Shown in pieces: positions 1 through 9,738 of a stretch of 64,000 bases of DNA. This stretch comes from Rachicladosporium sp. CCFEE 5018 (Eukaryota > Ascomycota > Dothideomycetes > Cladosporiales > Cladosporiaceae): positions 1,730,791 to 1,794,790 of the forward strand of contig KZ111140.1 of assembly GCA_002077045.2 (NCBI GenBank), written 5' to 3'. Made by a program: the position numbers and the translations under genes. The stretch's first letter is position 1, and each line of letters begins with the position of its first letter. A model generated the notes under the pieces. The model did not search any database, was not told where the DNA came from, and worked only from the letters and a program-made list of their open reading frames with translations.

Positions 1-1
1 C

Positions 2-586
2 CCCTTGACTCTCTCGCAACCTGCAGAGTGGGCCAACATCGATGAAATCTCCGATCTCGAGTCTCGGGCAACTCCATCTTCCCGCCGGCGTCGCCGTGCG
101 ACCTCCTCTCCGCCGACCATCAGACCACTCGAATTCAGTCCTCCCATCTCGCCTTCAATCAAAGTACCTGCTCCTGCCCCTCCGACATATCTCTCGAATG
201 CCGCCCTGAAGCCCACGGATCCCGAGTGGCTTTCTCAGATCCCTGCCCTTTTCCCCAAGATCACAGCCACAATCACGTCCTCGCCACCCAGCACAGATCT
301 CAAGCACCCATCCTGGCACGAGAAGATCTTGCTCTACGATCCGATTGTGCTGGAGGATCTGACTGCTTACTTGAATGGCAAGGGCGTACGGATCAGTGTC
401 AGGAGGCCGAAGCTGAAGGTCAAGGGCAAGAAGAAGGGAGATGAGAAGATGGCGGGGACGGAGAGGGAGTGGGAGGTCGTGGAAGAGGAGCTCAAGGGAT
501 GGATGGTGCAGAAGTGGTGTGAGGAGTTCTCGATCTGCTGTCTGTGGCGGGAAGGGTTAAGAGGAGGGGTGAAGGGGAATTACTGA
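2..586 (+). CDS. SLX4: SLX4 endonuclease scaffold, C-terminal part (5' cut by window edge)
   Basis: The open frame runs in from the left edge and ends in TGA; about 194 residues are visible. The first ~85 are Pro/Ser-rich and probably disordered. The last ~100 carry the conserved C-terminal domain of fungal SLX4: a helix ending EKILLYDPIVLEDL, a basic linker, then VQKWCEEFSICCLWREG. In the family this domain binds SLX1, the GIY-YIG nuclease that cuts branched DNA (flaps, Holliday junctions) in the nucleus. The basic Lys-rich insert between the two motifs is longer than I would expect. Nothing can be said about the N-terminal UBZ/BTB-like regions because they lie outside the window. Confidence 0.85.
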   Translation, partial: PLTLSQPAEWANIDEISDLESRATPSSRRRRRATSSPPTIRPLEFSPPISPSIKVPAPAPPTYLSNAALKPTDPEWLSQIPALFPKITATITSSPPSTDLKHPSWHEKILLYDPIVLEDLTAYLNGKGVRISVRRPKLKVKGKKKGDEKMAGTEREWEVVEEELKGWMVQKWCEEFSICCLWREGLRGGVKGNY

Positions 587-749
587 TGACCACGAAACGC
601 GATGTTGATGGGCTTGGGCGATGGATAGAAGGCAACGGCGAGACCTCGGCGTAGGTACTATCAGGATGCAGTATACCCATGGATTTGTATATGATCACCC
701 CACAAATGTCTTGTATATCCAGTTACATTCTTACTCGATCCCACACGTT

Positions 750-1685
750 CTACAATAGCGCAAACGCCACACCTCCGACTACCGCCAATACAGCTCCACT
801 CATCACACCAAGTTTCCCGCCTGCACCTGTGTACGGCACCGGAGGCGTCGCGCCTCCACTCGTCCCATTCCCAGCCCCCGTACCATTCTGGCTTATACCT
901 GCGCCCGTAGTTCCAGCCAAGCTCGCTGGACAAGCCGGTCCATTGACGAAGCTTCCGGTGGCATTGTTCATCGCATTCTGCGTCATGAAATAGTTTCCTG
1001 CTACTGGCGCACCGGCTACGTCGGCGAAAGCGGTGATGGAGTAGTTCACGCGCGCTGCTGCGGAGCGGTTGAAGACGTCTCGACCGGCGTTGAAAGCTGG
1101 GATGGTGAAGTTCGCGGGCTGCGCGAAGAGGTAGAAGGCGTAGTCGTGCGGGGTGTCGTTTAGTGGGGGGCCCTGAGAATGCATGTCAGTACTCCAGCGC
1201 TTCATACCAAGGAAGGAGCCACAGGAAGACTCACAGGTCCGCCGTACTCGGCTGTAGCTGGGGTGTTGTTCTCGAAGACTCCGGCCGAGTTTTGTACGAG
1301 GCCGGTCTGCAGCCAGTGGAGGCGCGTGGTGCGGCAGTCGCCTATGCCTGGGGCGAGGACTGCGGTGGAGTTCGCGTAGCGGGCGCTGGCGGGGAGGGAA
1401 AGGTCGATGAACAGTAGCATGTGCGTGCCGGTGAAGGTTTGGGCGGAGGAGATGACGGGAAGTGTTTGGACCACTGCGGGCGTGTTAGCTATGCTGGGTT
1501 AGAGCGCGAGGCAGGAGCTTCGTACGCGGCTGGGCGATCAAGGCGCCGGAGGAGGCCGTGAGGTTGCCATTGTAGCTGACACTCAGCGGCGTGCTGGTGT
1601 ATGGCTCGAAGCCTGATGGCGTCTGCGCAGCTGCTCGGGAGAGGAGCAATGCCGCCGTTGCTGCAATGGTAGTGGTAGACTTCAT
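750..1685 (-). CDS. Secreted PEBP-family protein, probable GPI anchor
   Basis: Three exons: 1685-1526, 1473-1235 and 1172-750. Introns have GTACGA..GCTAAC..CAG and GTGAGT..TCAG signals; the joined product is 273 aa. Residues 1-21 form a signal peptide (MKSTTTIAATAALLLSRAAA). The body shows the phosphatidylethanolamine-binding fold: TFTGTHMLLFIDLSLP, then the ligand-pocket segment GPPLNDTPHDYAFYLFAQP and a C-terminal PVAGNYFMTQ. A Gly/Ser/Thr-rich tail ends in a hydrophobic stretch, as in GPI-anchored wall proteins. Fungal PEBPs of this type are extracellular; their ligand is usually unknown. The usual DPD-type motif is weak here, so lipid binding is uncertain. Confidence 0.85.
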
Positions 1686-2559
1686 GCTTGCGTATGTAGT
1701 AATGGTTGATAGACTGACGAAAGAGGAAACGGATGCAAGGCACACAACTGAAATATACCTACCGTTTCACACCCCCCGGGCCTTCCTTCTTATTACCTCC
1801 GTAGGCCTACACGTGGGCTCGAGATCGCGCCCAGCATCTTGATACATCGCCCGTTGCTTGGCTGCCATCATCCATTGCGCCTCGGAGAGCTTGGACGATG
1901 CTGGGCAAAAGTCGATCGACCTGGCCGGAGATTAGTAACTCCGATATGCCGGTGGCTTCATGTATGGAGCTGCAATCACTCTATTTAGTTTCCTCCTTCG
2001 CAGACGACCACTCCACGCGATCCGGACATTGACCTGTCTCCGGTGGACGCAAGCCAGTGGTGTCGTAGAGTCAGTATGGGCTTGAGATGGAGTGGAGATA
2101 CCCGCCAGTCTTCACCATACATCACCCAAACGCTCAGAACGAGCATGGCCAGACATGCTCCAAGAGCACGCCAAGTGGAGCAGAGATCACTCACGTCTTA
2201 CCCCGAGTAGCTCTCACAGAGGCTACGGCAGACCTTGCACCATATGGCCAACAGCAGACGACCAGACCATTCTGTAACGCTGATAGTGTCCCCTGCAAAA
2301 AGTCTTTGTTCACAGCCAGCATTCCATAGCCACGTGCGCGATGGCGATACAAAGCCACCAAATGCTGGACATGACGAATCCAAAGAGTGCGCTGCGTTCT
2401 TCTTTGTAGCTTTCAGCTTCCCAGGTATACTCTCAAGCACTTAACGAGTCTGCTAGAGGAAGGTAGGTCTACTCTCAACCCTCTCCATAAAAGTCGCTGT
2501 AGCTTCCCAGCGTTCACGCGCCTCGCACTCGTCTCCTCATCTTCCACACCTCAGCCAGT
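1686..2559. other. Intergenic, no gene seen
   Basis: Divergent upstream region of the PEBP gene and of the transporter relic. Short open frames on both strands lack family resemblance and convincing splice sites. Confidence 0.6.
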
Positions 2560-3484
2560 ATGGGTGACCTCCACCTCACCTCTCCAAACTTCACACTCGA
2601 CGTCCGTCTCAAGGAACCTCCACCAGAAACCATCCCCGACTACCGCTCAAGCTACACAGACGACCCAAATGCCATCTCCGAGATCGGTCCTTCCTTCAAA
2701 CCCATCTCACACTTCCAGCGCTCCCCTCCTGTACCCCAGACCCTCTCCACAACCTACGCAGATCCCACGCCCATCGCCCTGGCAGGCTTCCTGCTCTCTA
2801 ACATGCCTTCCACGGTAATGCTGCTAGGCTGGGGAGGCGCAGGCGGCGGCACAGGGAACGAGACGACGGCTGTAGGTCCGTTCTTGTTCCTAGGATCGGC
2901 GCTGCTGTACTTTTCCGGCCTGGCAGAGTGGCTCCGGCATCAGACGTTCGCAGCGACGATCTAATTCACACTCGCCGGCTACTTTGGCGCGCAGGCAGCT
3001 TCCCTCATACCTGCGTTTGGTACAGGAAGTGGAGCTGGAGGCAGCTATGGCGATAGCTGGGGTATGTTCTTGGTCTTCATGGGGGTCATGATGGCTGTGT
3101 TCGCACTGGGGAGCTTGAGGGTCGATGTCGTGCATGTGTACATCTTCGTCATCTTCACGATTTGCTTTGGGTGCGAGGCGGCGAGCTACTTCACTGCAGA
3201 GGCTGCCAGAGATGGGGCAGGATATCGATGGAGGGTTGCTGCGGGGTGGACGAGTCTGGCTGGCAGCGCTGGGGTGTGGTATCTGGTGAGTGACTCTGCT
3301 CCTGCCTGGAAGCTACGCATGCACGCCCGCTGACACTTCGCAGTTCATGGCCTCGATATTCGACTCCGTAGACTTCCCCTTCACGTTACCATTGGGCGGC
3401 TTGAGCGGCTACATTAAGCCTAGGAAAGGTATAGCAATGACAGACGGCCATCGATCCCAAATCTCGGTCGGTGGAAGAGTATGA
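2560..3484 (+). pseudogene. GPR1/FUN34/YaaH acetate transporter with in-frame TAA
   Basis: Two exons (2560-3285 and 3344-3484) joined by a normal intron with GTGAGT and GCAG would give 288 codons, the usual size of this family. Seen in order: a cytoplasmic N-tail, the signature DPTPIALAGFLLSNMPSTVML (in place of NPAPLGL), six hydrophobic segments, and a tail with LDFP-like VDFPFTLPLGGLSGY. An in-frame TAA at 2962-2964 falls inside a membrane segment between TFAATI and FTLAGYFGAQ. The only GT..AG pair that would remove it (about 2946-2997) has a poor donor and would delete conserved residues. The family carries acetate or ammonium across the plasma membrane. I read this as a recent nonsense allele or a base error; everything else is intact. 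Confidence 0.75.
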
Positions 3485-4034
3485 GCAAGGCTTTACCCAC
3501 ACACATATGTAAATCCATGCTTCACAACGACTATACTCCTCATCGTTATCATTACGGCAATCTCAGCCCTCACCTCGCCATCAACTGCCTCCCCCAACCC
3601 GCCATGACATACCCTCATGCACCCCGCAAACCTTAAATTCAGGCACGCTGCATGGCGCAGATCTAGAGCTTCCACGAGCTCTGTCTAGCGCCAGCTCCCG
3701 CTCGCTGTGCTCGCACTATTCCGTCATCCCACAGCATGGGAATAATAACGTTGGCGCGACGCGTGCTGCAGCGTTCCCGGGCTTGCGGAGATCGGTCGCA
3801 GTCTGCGATACTGAACGTGATCGCAGTATGCGCATGGGCATCATGGCCGAGGGTAGAGTATGATCGTGATGCGAGAGGAGAGGGGAAGTGTTGTGGTAAT
3901 CGTGGTTGATGTAGAATAAATAGTAGTTGCAGTCCTTATGTATCTTCTGGCACAGCTCTGCGACTCAAGAAGATAGTTACCATATTTTCCTGGCCTATCG
4001 AAATTTACACAGGCCCGCCGAACCAGCCTCAGCC
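3485..4034. other. Intergenic, no gene seen
   Basis: Lies between the transporter relic and the HbpS-like gene; it should hold the promoter of the latter. No clear element recognised. Confidence 0.5.
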
Positions 4035-4661
4035 ATGCATCCCACCACCCTCCTCCCCGCTGCCATCTGGGCCTCCCTCATCTACGCGATCCCCTCCTGC
4101 GCCGAGACCGTGAACCGCACTGCGACGAATGGCTACGGCTCCACGCCCTCGGAGCGGCACTACATCAACCATACCCAAGCGCTTACAGTGATCAACTCGG
4201 GCATAGCCAAGGCTATCGAGATCAAGTACGCAACCTCACCTTCCCCGAACTTTTGTGTCGGGCCAGACTCACCGCAGCATGCTGATTCCCTTCCCAGCGT
4301 CCCAATGAACATCGCTGTCCTCGACCCCTCCGCAACCCTCGTCGCCTTCATCCATATGGACAACTCCTACCTCGGCAGCATCGACATCTCGCAGAAGAAA
4401 GCCAAGACTGTCGCCGAATTCAACGGCCTCTTCCAATCCAGTGGGCTGTACAATCGCTCCCAGACCCTTCCTGGCTCGGATGTGTACGGAATCGAGCAGA
4501 CGAACGGCGGGCTAGTGGTGTTCGGTGGAGGGCAGCCGATCTATGATCCCATGGGTTACTTTATTGGGGCTGTGGGAGTCAGTGGCGGGAGTGTGCCGCA
4601 GGATGTTGAGGTGTCAACGGCGGCGGCGGAGGGCGTGGGGAGCACGATTGTGAGTGCGTAG
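4035..4661 (+). CDS. Secreted GlcG/HbpS-like (heme-degrading/DUF336) protein
   Basis: The open frame runs unbroken from 3927, but the likely start is the ATG at 4035, which opens a signal peptide (MHPTTLLPAAIWASLIYA, with SCAE after it). A 72-nt intron at 4226-4297 (GTACGC..GCTGATT..CCCAG) contains no stop and is a multiple of three, so the unspliced frame looks continuous. Splicing gives 184 aa and restores the family motif INVPMNIAVLD, followed by MDNSYLGSIDISQKKAKTV and YGIEQTNGGLVVFGGGQPI, typical of GlcG/HbpS. Family members bind heme or oligomerise extracellularly; the substrate here is unknown. The C-terminal segment GAVGVSGGSVPQDVEV completes the fold. Confidence 0.8.
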   Translation: MHPTTLLPAAIWASLIYAIPSCAETVNRTATNGYGSTPSERHYINHTQALTVINSGIAKAIEIKYATSPSPNFCVGPDSPQHADSLPSVPMNIAVLDPSATLVAFIHMDNSYLGSIDISQKKAKTVAEFNGLFQSSGLYNRSQTLPGSDVYGIEQTNGGLVVFGGGQPIYDPMGYFIGAVGVSGGSVPQDVEVSTAAAEGVGSTIVSA

Positions 4662-4881
4662 GTGTGTTGTCGAGAAATTGGAGGTGTAGGTCATGAGCGG
4701 GGAGGCTGTAGCGCTGGCTAAAGCGGCCGCGTGGTGGCGTTCTCGAATCGCCGAATGGTGACTCGAGCGGAAGTGGTAATGTTCCAGAGTAATAGTGTGA
4801 TGCATCGAAGCGATCATCTGTGCACCAGAGCGCTCCTCGTCAATCATCCAGTGGCAGTGAGTGTTCCTGTTGACTTGTATT

Positions 4882-6537
4882 TCACCTAAGCTCTCCTCTC
4901 CCACCCGGATCTCTCTCCAGTCTTCGCCTCTCGGCCTTGCCTCTACTCCTCTCTTCCTTCACCCGCTCCAGCTCTTCCTCCTGTCTCGCTCTCACAGGTA
5001 GACGATCCATCATCACCCAGGGCGCCCTAGCCACATACCTCAGCTCAAAGTCGAGCTTCTTGACCATCATCTCTAGCTGATCGTCCTTACACTCGTTGAT
5101 GTGCTTGTTAGGAGGGAACGCTGGGTACAATTGTCCATTGCCGTTACCATGACCTTGGAAAGCGCGAGGCTCGGGAATGAGATCCATGGGGATGTTGGGA
5201 GGTAGCGTGTTGTCTGTGGCCAAAGCAGTTTCATGGCACCAGGCACGAGCCACATTACGGGCCGTGTAGCCTCCTCCTCCCAACAACAGGAGAGGCACGC
5301 CCAGAGCTTTGACGAAGGCAATACATTCGCCGTGTTGCTTGATGTTGAGGTTGAATTGTCCGAGCCTGTCGCCTCCGAGAGAGTCGGCGCCGCACTGCAG
5401 CACGATCGCGCTGGGCTTGTAAGCTTCAAAGGCTCGGCCCACGATCGCTTCGAAGAGGCCACCGTATTGTCTGTCGTCTATGCCGGCACCTATTGGAACG
5501 TTCAGGGCGAAGTGCTCGCCTATTGTGCCTCGCAAGCCGCGATCAGAGACATCTCCCGTGCCTGGGAAGAACTTGTGGCCTGGCTGAGATTCATCGTAGG
5601 TACCGTAGCGATGGAAAGAGAGGGTCATGACGCGAGGCTCGCGCTGAAAGGCCTCTTCTACACCATCGCCGTGGTGGACGTCAATGTCGATGTAGAGGAC
5701 TCGAGGCCAGCGCTTGAGCATCTCCAGGATGGCGAGAACAATGTCATTGATGTAGCAAAAGCCTGAGGCTTCGGCTTTGTGAGCATGATGCAACCCGCCG
5801 GACCAGTTGATGGCGATGTCTGAGGTATCCGAGACGAGCTGGCGGGCGGCGGCTAGGGTGGCGCCAGTGTAGAGAAAGAGGTAGGTGGACATGTCGGCGA
5901 AGACTGGACAGTCTGCTCCTGGGCTGGTGGATAGATTATACGGACCAAGATCGACATTGTCGCCTGGATGCTTTGGTGGGATCGCTTTGGCAAAACGTGG
6001 GTCTCTACACAGCTCATCGAAGGTCGTGGGCGAGACTTGGCTGAGGAACTCGACATAGTGGGGATCGTGAAAGCGACTGACTTGGTCCTTGCCAGCTGCG
6101 ACCGCCTCGTGCGTATCCATGGTGTGTTGTAGGCCGTATCCGAGGATGAGATGTTTCGCCAAAGTCAAGCGCCAAGGCTTCATCGGGTGGGTCTTGCCAA
6201 AGTGCATATCCTCGACGGTGCTGTTGTAGTGATATGTGACCTTGTGGCCCTTGGGCCGAGTGATACCGTTCTCCTCTACTCCACGCATGATCTTTTCGTT
6301 CAAGTCTTGATCCCGCCAGTATCGCAGGTCTTCCTCAGTAGCTGGTGGAGTGTAGCTGCCACTGCCTTGCGCTCCTTGTCCGCCGCATGACATGGGATCA
6401 TTGTACTCGCCGCCGTTGATGTAGCCATCGGCCAGGTCTAGAGTGTGCGAGGGCGATGGCATGCCTGAGTGTGGAAGTCCTCCAGCGTCCCACTGCTGTA
6501 CTATCGGGTTGCGAACGTCTGCTCGAGAGGGTGCCAT
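4882..6537 (-). CDS. hos2: Class I histone deacetylase, Hos2/HosA type
   Basis: Single exon, 551 aa from the first true ATG in frame (6537); the frame stays open further upstream. Residues 1-100 are a low-complexity leader. The deacetylase domain covers about 102-430: HPMKPWRLTLAKHLILGYG at its start, the His-His pair GLHHAHK (about 250-251), zinc ligands in YIDIDVHHGDG (about D286, H288) and in GADSLGGDRLG, and the catalytic Tyr in GGGGYTARN. The KPWRL wording and MDTHEA segment point to Hos2/HDAC3-like enzymes, which act in the Set3 complex and remove acetyl groups from histones H3/H4. The C-tail is charged (Arg/Glu-rich). It is divergent from the ING gene, another chromatin gene, 400 bp away. 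Confidence 0.9.
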   Translation of the reverse strand: MAPSRADVRNPIVQQWDAGGLPHSGMPSPSHTLDLADGYINGGEYNDPMSCGGQGAQGSGSYTPPATEEDLRYWRDQDLNEKIMRGVEENGITRPKGHKVTYHYNSTVEDMHFGKTHPMKPWRLTLAKHLILGYGLQHTMDTHEAVAAGKDQVSRFHDPHYVEFLSQVSPTTFDELCRDPRFAKAIPPKHPGDNVDLGPYNLSTSPGADCPVFADMSTYLFLYTGATLAAARQLVSDTSDIAINWSGGLHHAHKAEASGFCYINDIVLAILEMLKRWPRVLYIDIDVHHGDGVEEAFQREPRVMTLSFHRYGTYDESQPGHKFFPGTGDVSDRGLRGTIGEHFALNVPIGAGIDDRQYGGLFEAIVGRAFEAYKPSAIVLQCGADSLGGDRLGQFNLNIKQHGECIAFVKALGVPLLLLGGGGYTARNVARAWCHETALATDNTLPPNIPMDLIPEPRAFQGHGNGNGQLYPAFPPNKHINECKDDQLEMMVKKLDFELRYVARAPWVMMDRLPVRARQEEELERVKEERSRGKAERRRLERDPGGRGELR

Positions 6538-6938
6538 CCTGAATGTCGCATCCTTCGAAGCTGTCGTCAGCCAAGCCTTGTTCGATGCTGTATCTTGCCC
6601 GATTGAAGAAGCGCTTTGTATGTCGACCAGTCCTGAGTAGGGGATTTCGGCCTGTAACCCTATCAATGCGCGCTCTACGTACAGTATCTACTCCATGCAC
6701 AAGTGGAGCATCTTCACATGTGGATCTGCAGGGCTGCAGGCGCGGGAGCGGATGATCTGCCGTTAGCCGCTTATGTCAGCCTTGGATGCGCTTGACACGG
6801 GCGCCTGTCTTTCGTACATTAATCCATCACTCACGCGCCACTCCCATCAGTTCCGTCGCCCGGACCTGTCGAGTCGCGTTCCCCTGAGGCTAACTCACAG
6901 CCTGCGCTGGGTAAGATCGCCAGGCACACACCGCCATC
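6538..6938. promoter_or_regulatory. Shared upstream region of HDAC (-) and ING (+)
   Basis: About 400 bp separate the two divergent chromatin genes, so it probably holds both promoters. No individual site was recognised. Confidence 0.35.
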
Positions 6939-8006
6939 ATGGCACTCAACATGCCGGAAGACGCCGCCTCGGTGCTGGAGCAATTTGTCCATGATGGTAT
7001 GCAATCCCGTATTATTTCATCTTCTCATCAAGGCTAACATCAGCAGTCGCCAACACTCCCGCCGAGGTGACTCACTTGCTCGAGGAGATCCAGAGCAAAG
7101 ACGCTCAAATCTTGGCTTACAAGGATGAGATCGCCAAGCGAGACGCCGCCCTCCAGAAGTGGGTGCGCATCAACGGTGGCCATGTCCAGAACCCAAAGGA
7201 GGAAGCATTCTCCAAGACGATCAATGACTGCTTCGACAAGTGCGAGATTTTGCAAGCCGAGAAGCTCGGTCTGAGCGAGAAGGCACTCATCGTTCTGGAA
7301 CGCCAGCTCAAGCGCTTGGATGTCGGACTTCGCCACCTGGCCGTGCGGGAGGAATTTCCAGCCGACTGGAATGGACCAAGTATGCTGTCTGGCACGACAA
7401 CTGGCGTATCGACGCCTGTGGTGCACGCTGGCAGTCATGGAGGACCACTGCAAGGTATCTCAGGTAATGTCGGCGTATCAGGTGGTGCACCCAACATCGC
7501 AAACGCAGCACAACTCCGCATGGCCCACGCAGCAGCCGCCACACGCGCAGCTGTAGCAACAACTCCCGCCACAGCACCACGAGCGCAACGCGAGACTAGT
7601 AGTGAAGCTAGTAAGCGCCGTCGCCCTCATGTCTCACTTGGTGCCCTGCCCACCGCTGCCTCAAGTCTTCGCGAATCTTCTCTTGGGCCTGGAACGCCGA
7701 AAGCCAGCACTCCTGTTCCAGCGTCCACATCTTCCCGCGCCGGCTCAGCGCAGCCACCCCAGAAAGCTGGCGCCCCGAAGAGAGCACCCACGTCCAACGC
7801 CTCAGCCAGGAGACCACCTCCCACCCAGCCAACTCGCAAGCGAATACGTACCAGTAACCTTTCCGGCCCGCCCAAGAAAGGAGACCGCCGCCGTACTCTC
7901 GCTCGGCGCTCTGGAACCCCATCATCGCACTCCCCTTCACTCTCACCCACGCCTTCAGACCTCGCTGCCTCCAACTTAGCTCGTCAAGCTGACGGTGCAG
8001 CAGGGT
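6939..8006 (+). CDS. ING-family chromatin protein (Yng2-like), 5' part, cut by gap
   Basis: Exon 1 is 6939-6996 (starts MALNMPEDAASVLEQFVHD); an intron GTATGC..GCTAACATCAGCAG follows; exon 2 starts at 7047 and runs into the N gap. Residues about 1-125 form the ING N-terminal helical domain (LLEEIQSKDAQILAYKDEI, KTINDCFDKCEILQAEKLGL, LERQLKRLDVGLRHL). A Pro/Ser/Arg-rich linker follows. The C-terminal PHD finger is absent here but present at 39370-39942. Joining both at the 386-bp overlap gives 401 aa, a normal length for Yng2/Pho23-like proteins. These are subunits of NuA4 or Rpd3-type complexes that read H3K4 methylation. The continuous frame from here through the Ns into 9106 is accidental. 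Confidence 0.85.
7621..8006 (+). repeat. 386-bp contig-end overlap, copy 1
   Basis: These bases match 39369-39754 in the same orientation without indels; I count 7 substitutions (about 1.8 percent). Both copies stop exactly at an N gap (right end here, left end there). It looks like an unmerged dovetail of two contigs, not a biological repeat. Confidence 0.9.
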
Positions 8007-8106
8007 NNNNNNNNNNNNNNNNNNNNNNNNNNNNNNNNNNNNNNNNNNNNNNNNNNNNNNNNNNNNNNNNNNNNNNNNNNNNNNNNNNNNNNNNNNNNNN
8101 NNNNNN
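8007..8106. other. Assembly gap (100 N), A/B junction
   Basis: Exactly 100 N, the usual placeholder for unknown length. It separates the middle of an ING gene from the middle of an SLT11 gene. Confidence 0.99.
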
Positions 8107-9106
8107 CTTCCGCTGGAAAGCCGACCGCACATCTCGCCAAAAGCGTACCTCGATCTGTCTTACATGCGCACGGCTGAAGAACTGCTGCCAGTGCTGTATG
8201 CTAGATTTGAGTTTCGGGCTGCCGATCACGATCCGAGATGCGGCGCTGAAGATGGTCGAGAATGGGCCGCGGAGTAGTATCAATCGGGAGTATTTTGCGC
8301 AGAATCGGGAAAAGGATGTGGAGGAGGGGAGGGGATTGGAGGGGTATGAGAAGACCGGGGAGAAGGCTAGGGAACTATTAAGTAGACTCGCGAGGACGGA
8401 GCCGTACTATAAGAAGCAGAGGCGGCTGGAGGCGGAGGGTGAAAGGGAGGGAGAGGGAGAGGGAGGACAGAAGTTGCTGGAAGGTGGTGGGGAGGAAGCT
8501 GTCAGGACTGGACCGATCCGGACGAGCGACAACAAGAAAAGCGCATGCGGAGCCGCCTACGCCTCAGGTCAATCTCCCGCCCTCCGATCCGGTACAGCAA
8601 CAGGCACAAAACGGCCCTTTCCCTCCGCCGCAGCCCTCCCCCTCAAACCCGCCGATCTCCTCCCGCCCAGCGACCCGCACGTGACCTCCCTCTTCGTCAC
8701 CGGCGTGGAGGACGATCTCCCCGAACACGCCCTGCGAACCTTCTTCTCAGCGTTCGGCGCCCTGCGAAGCGTAGTCTGCAGTCATCGCTCCCACTGCGCG
8801 TTCATGAACTACATGGAGCGCGCGGACGCCGAGAGAGCTATGCGGGAGTGTCAGGGGCGAGCGGTAGTGAAGGGCGTGCCTTTGCGAGTGCAGTGGGGAA
8901 AGCCGAAGCCGCTGGACAGTTTGGATCGGGATACCAGGATGGAGCATGCAAGGGCTGGGAGGGGTGTGGCGCCGAAGGCGGCGCAGCAGAAGGCGATTGA
9001 ACAGAGTGAGGCAAGTGCAGAAGTGAGGCAGATTGAAGCCGCAGATGAGATGGCCGCGCCCCCTGGAGAAGATGAGGTGGTGTACCCCTCTATGGCTGGG
9101 GAGTGA
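8107..9106 (+). CDS. SLT11: Pre-mRNA splicing factor SLT11/ECM2 (RBM22-like), 5' truncated
   Basis: About 332 residues survive after the gap; perhaps 50-60 N-terminal residues with the first zinc-binding cysteines are missing. The start resembles the family: FRWKADRTSRQKRTSICLTC, then ARLKNCCQCCMLDLSFGLP (Cys-rich zinc region), INREYFAQNREKDVEEGR, a charged low-complexity linker, and one RRM (about 8685-8905; VTSLFVTGVEDDL and the HCAFMNYMERADAERAM region). The tail is Ala/Glu-rich. SLT11 helps U2/U6 RNA pairing and spliceosome activation in the nucleus. It reads as one exon from the gap to the stop. Confidence 0.9.
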
Positions 9107-9738
9107 AGCCCTCATGTTTCTCTATTCCGCAAGACTTTAGCAAAGCCAAGACCGTTGCAGGAGGTGCCCAGACACCGACCATCGCCATCACTCTTTCCGG
9201 TTGCTCGAGTCGACACGACACGACACGAGACGGCTATGCTCTGGTCGAATCGAGTAGAGCGCCCAGCTTCGGCGTGCTTTTGATGAACCTCTGCTCACTC
9301 ATCAGATGGATGACGATCTAGCTGCAGACCTGCAGAGCTGCACATTGCCTCTCTCCGCGCGACCCGGTTGCTGGCCCTTGTGACCAGTGGCGAGGTTGTC
9401 GTTGATGACGAAATGGCCGTTCGTAATGCCACGGAGATTGATGGGAGCGACAAACCCTCCAAAGCGACCGCCTGCGCAAAAGCCACAGCGCCGTGTGGTT
9501 CAGGTTCCCGCACGTACGGGGAGTCCGAAATCGGACAGTAGAGAGGCACATCAGCAAGAGATCGGGACGTAGCAACGGCGTGGCAGAGAGTCGTCGTATT
9601 TGACATGGCTACTTGATCGAGACAAAGATCGGCCCGCGCTTGCACTACTATCAAATATCTTGCAGCAACATAATGCCAGTGTGCACATCGTGCGTCCACT
9701 GAGAGGAGGTACTCCAACGATCGCCTCACCTCCTACAC
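9107..9738. other. Intergenic, no gene seen
   Basis: 3' region between two convergent genes. A 144-codon open frame on the minus strand (9295-9729) shows no recognisable domain and I do not call it. A short CGACA-type microrepeat lies near 9211-9230. Confidence 0.5.

Noticed and set aside
2946..2997. Intron that would remove the TAA of the acetate transporter
   Set aside because: The donor is poor (GTTCGC), no branch point is seen, and conserved membrane residues would be lost.
5233..5766. 177-codon plus-strand ORF
   Set aside because: Antisense shadow of the histone deacetylase.
9295..9729. 144-codon minus-strand ORF
   Set aside because: No recognisable domain, signal or splice structure; possible chance frame in GC-rich DNA.
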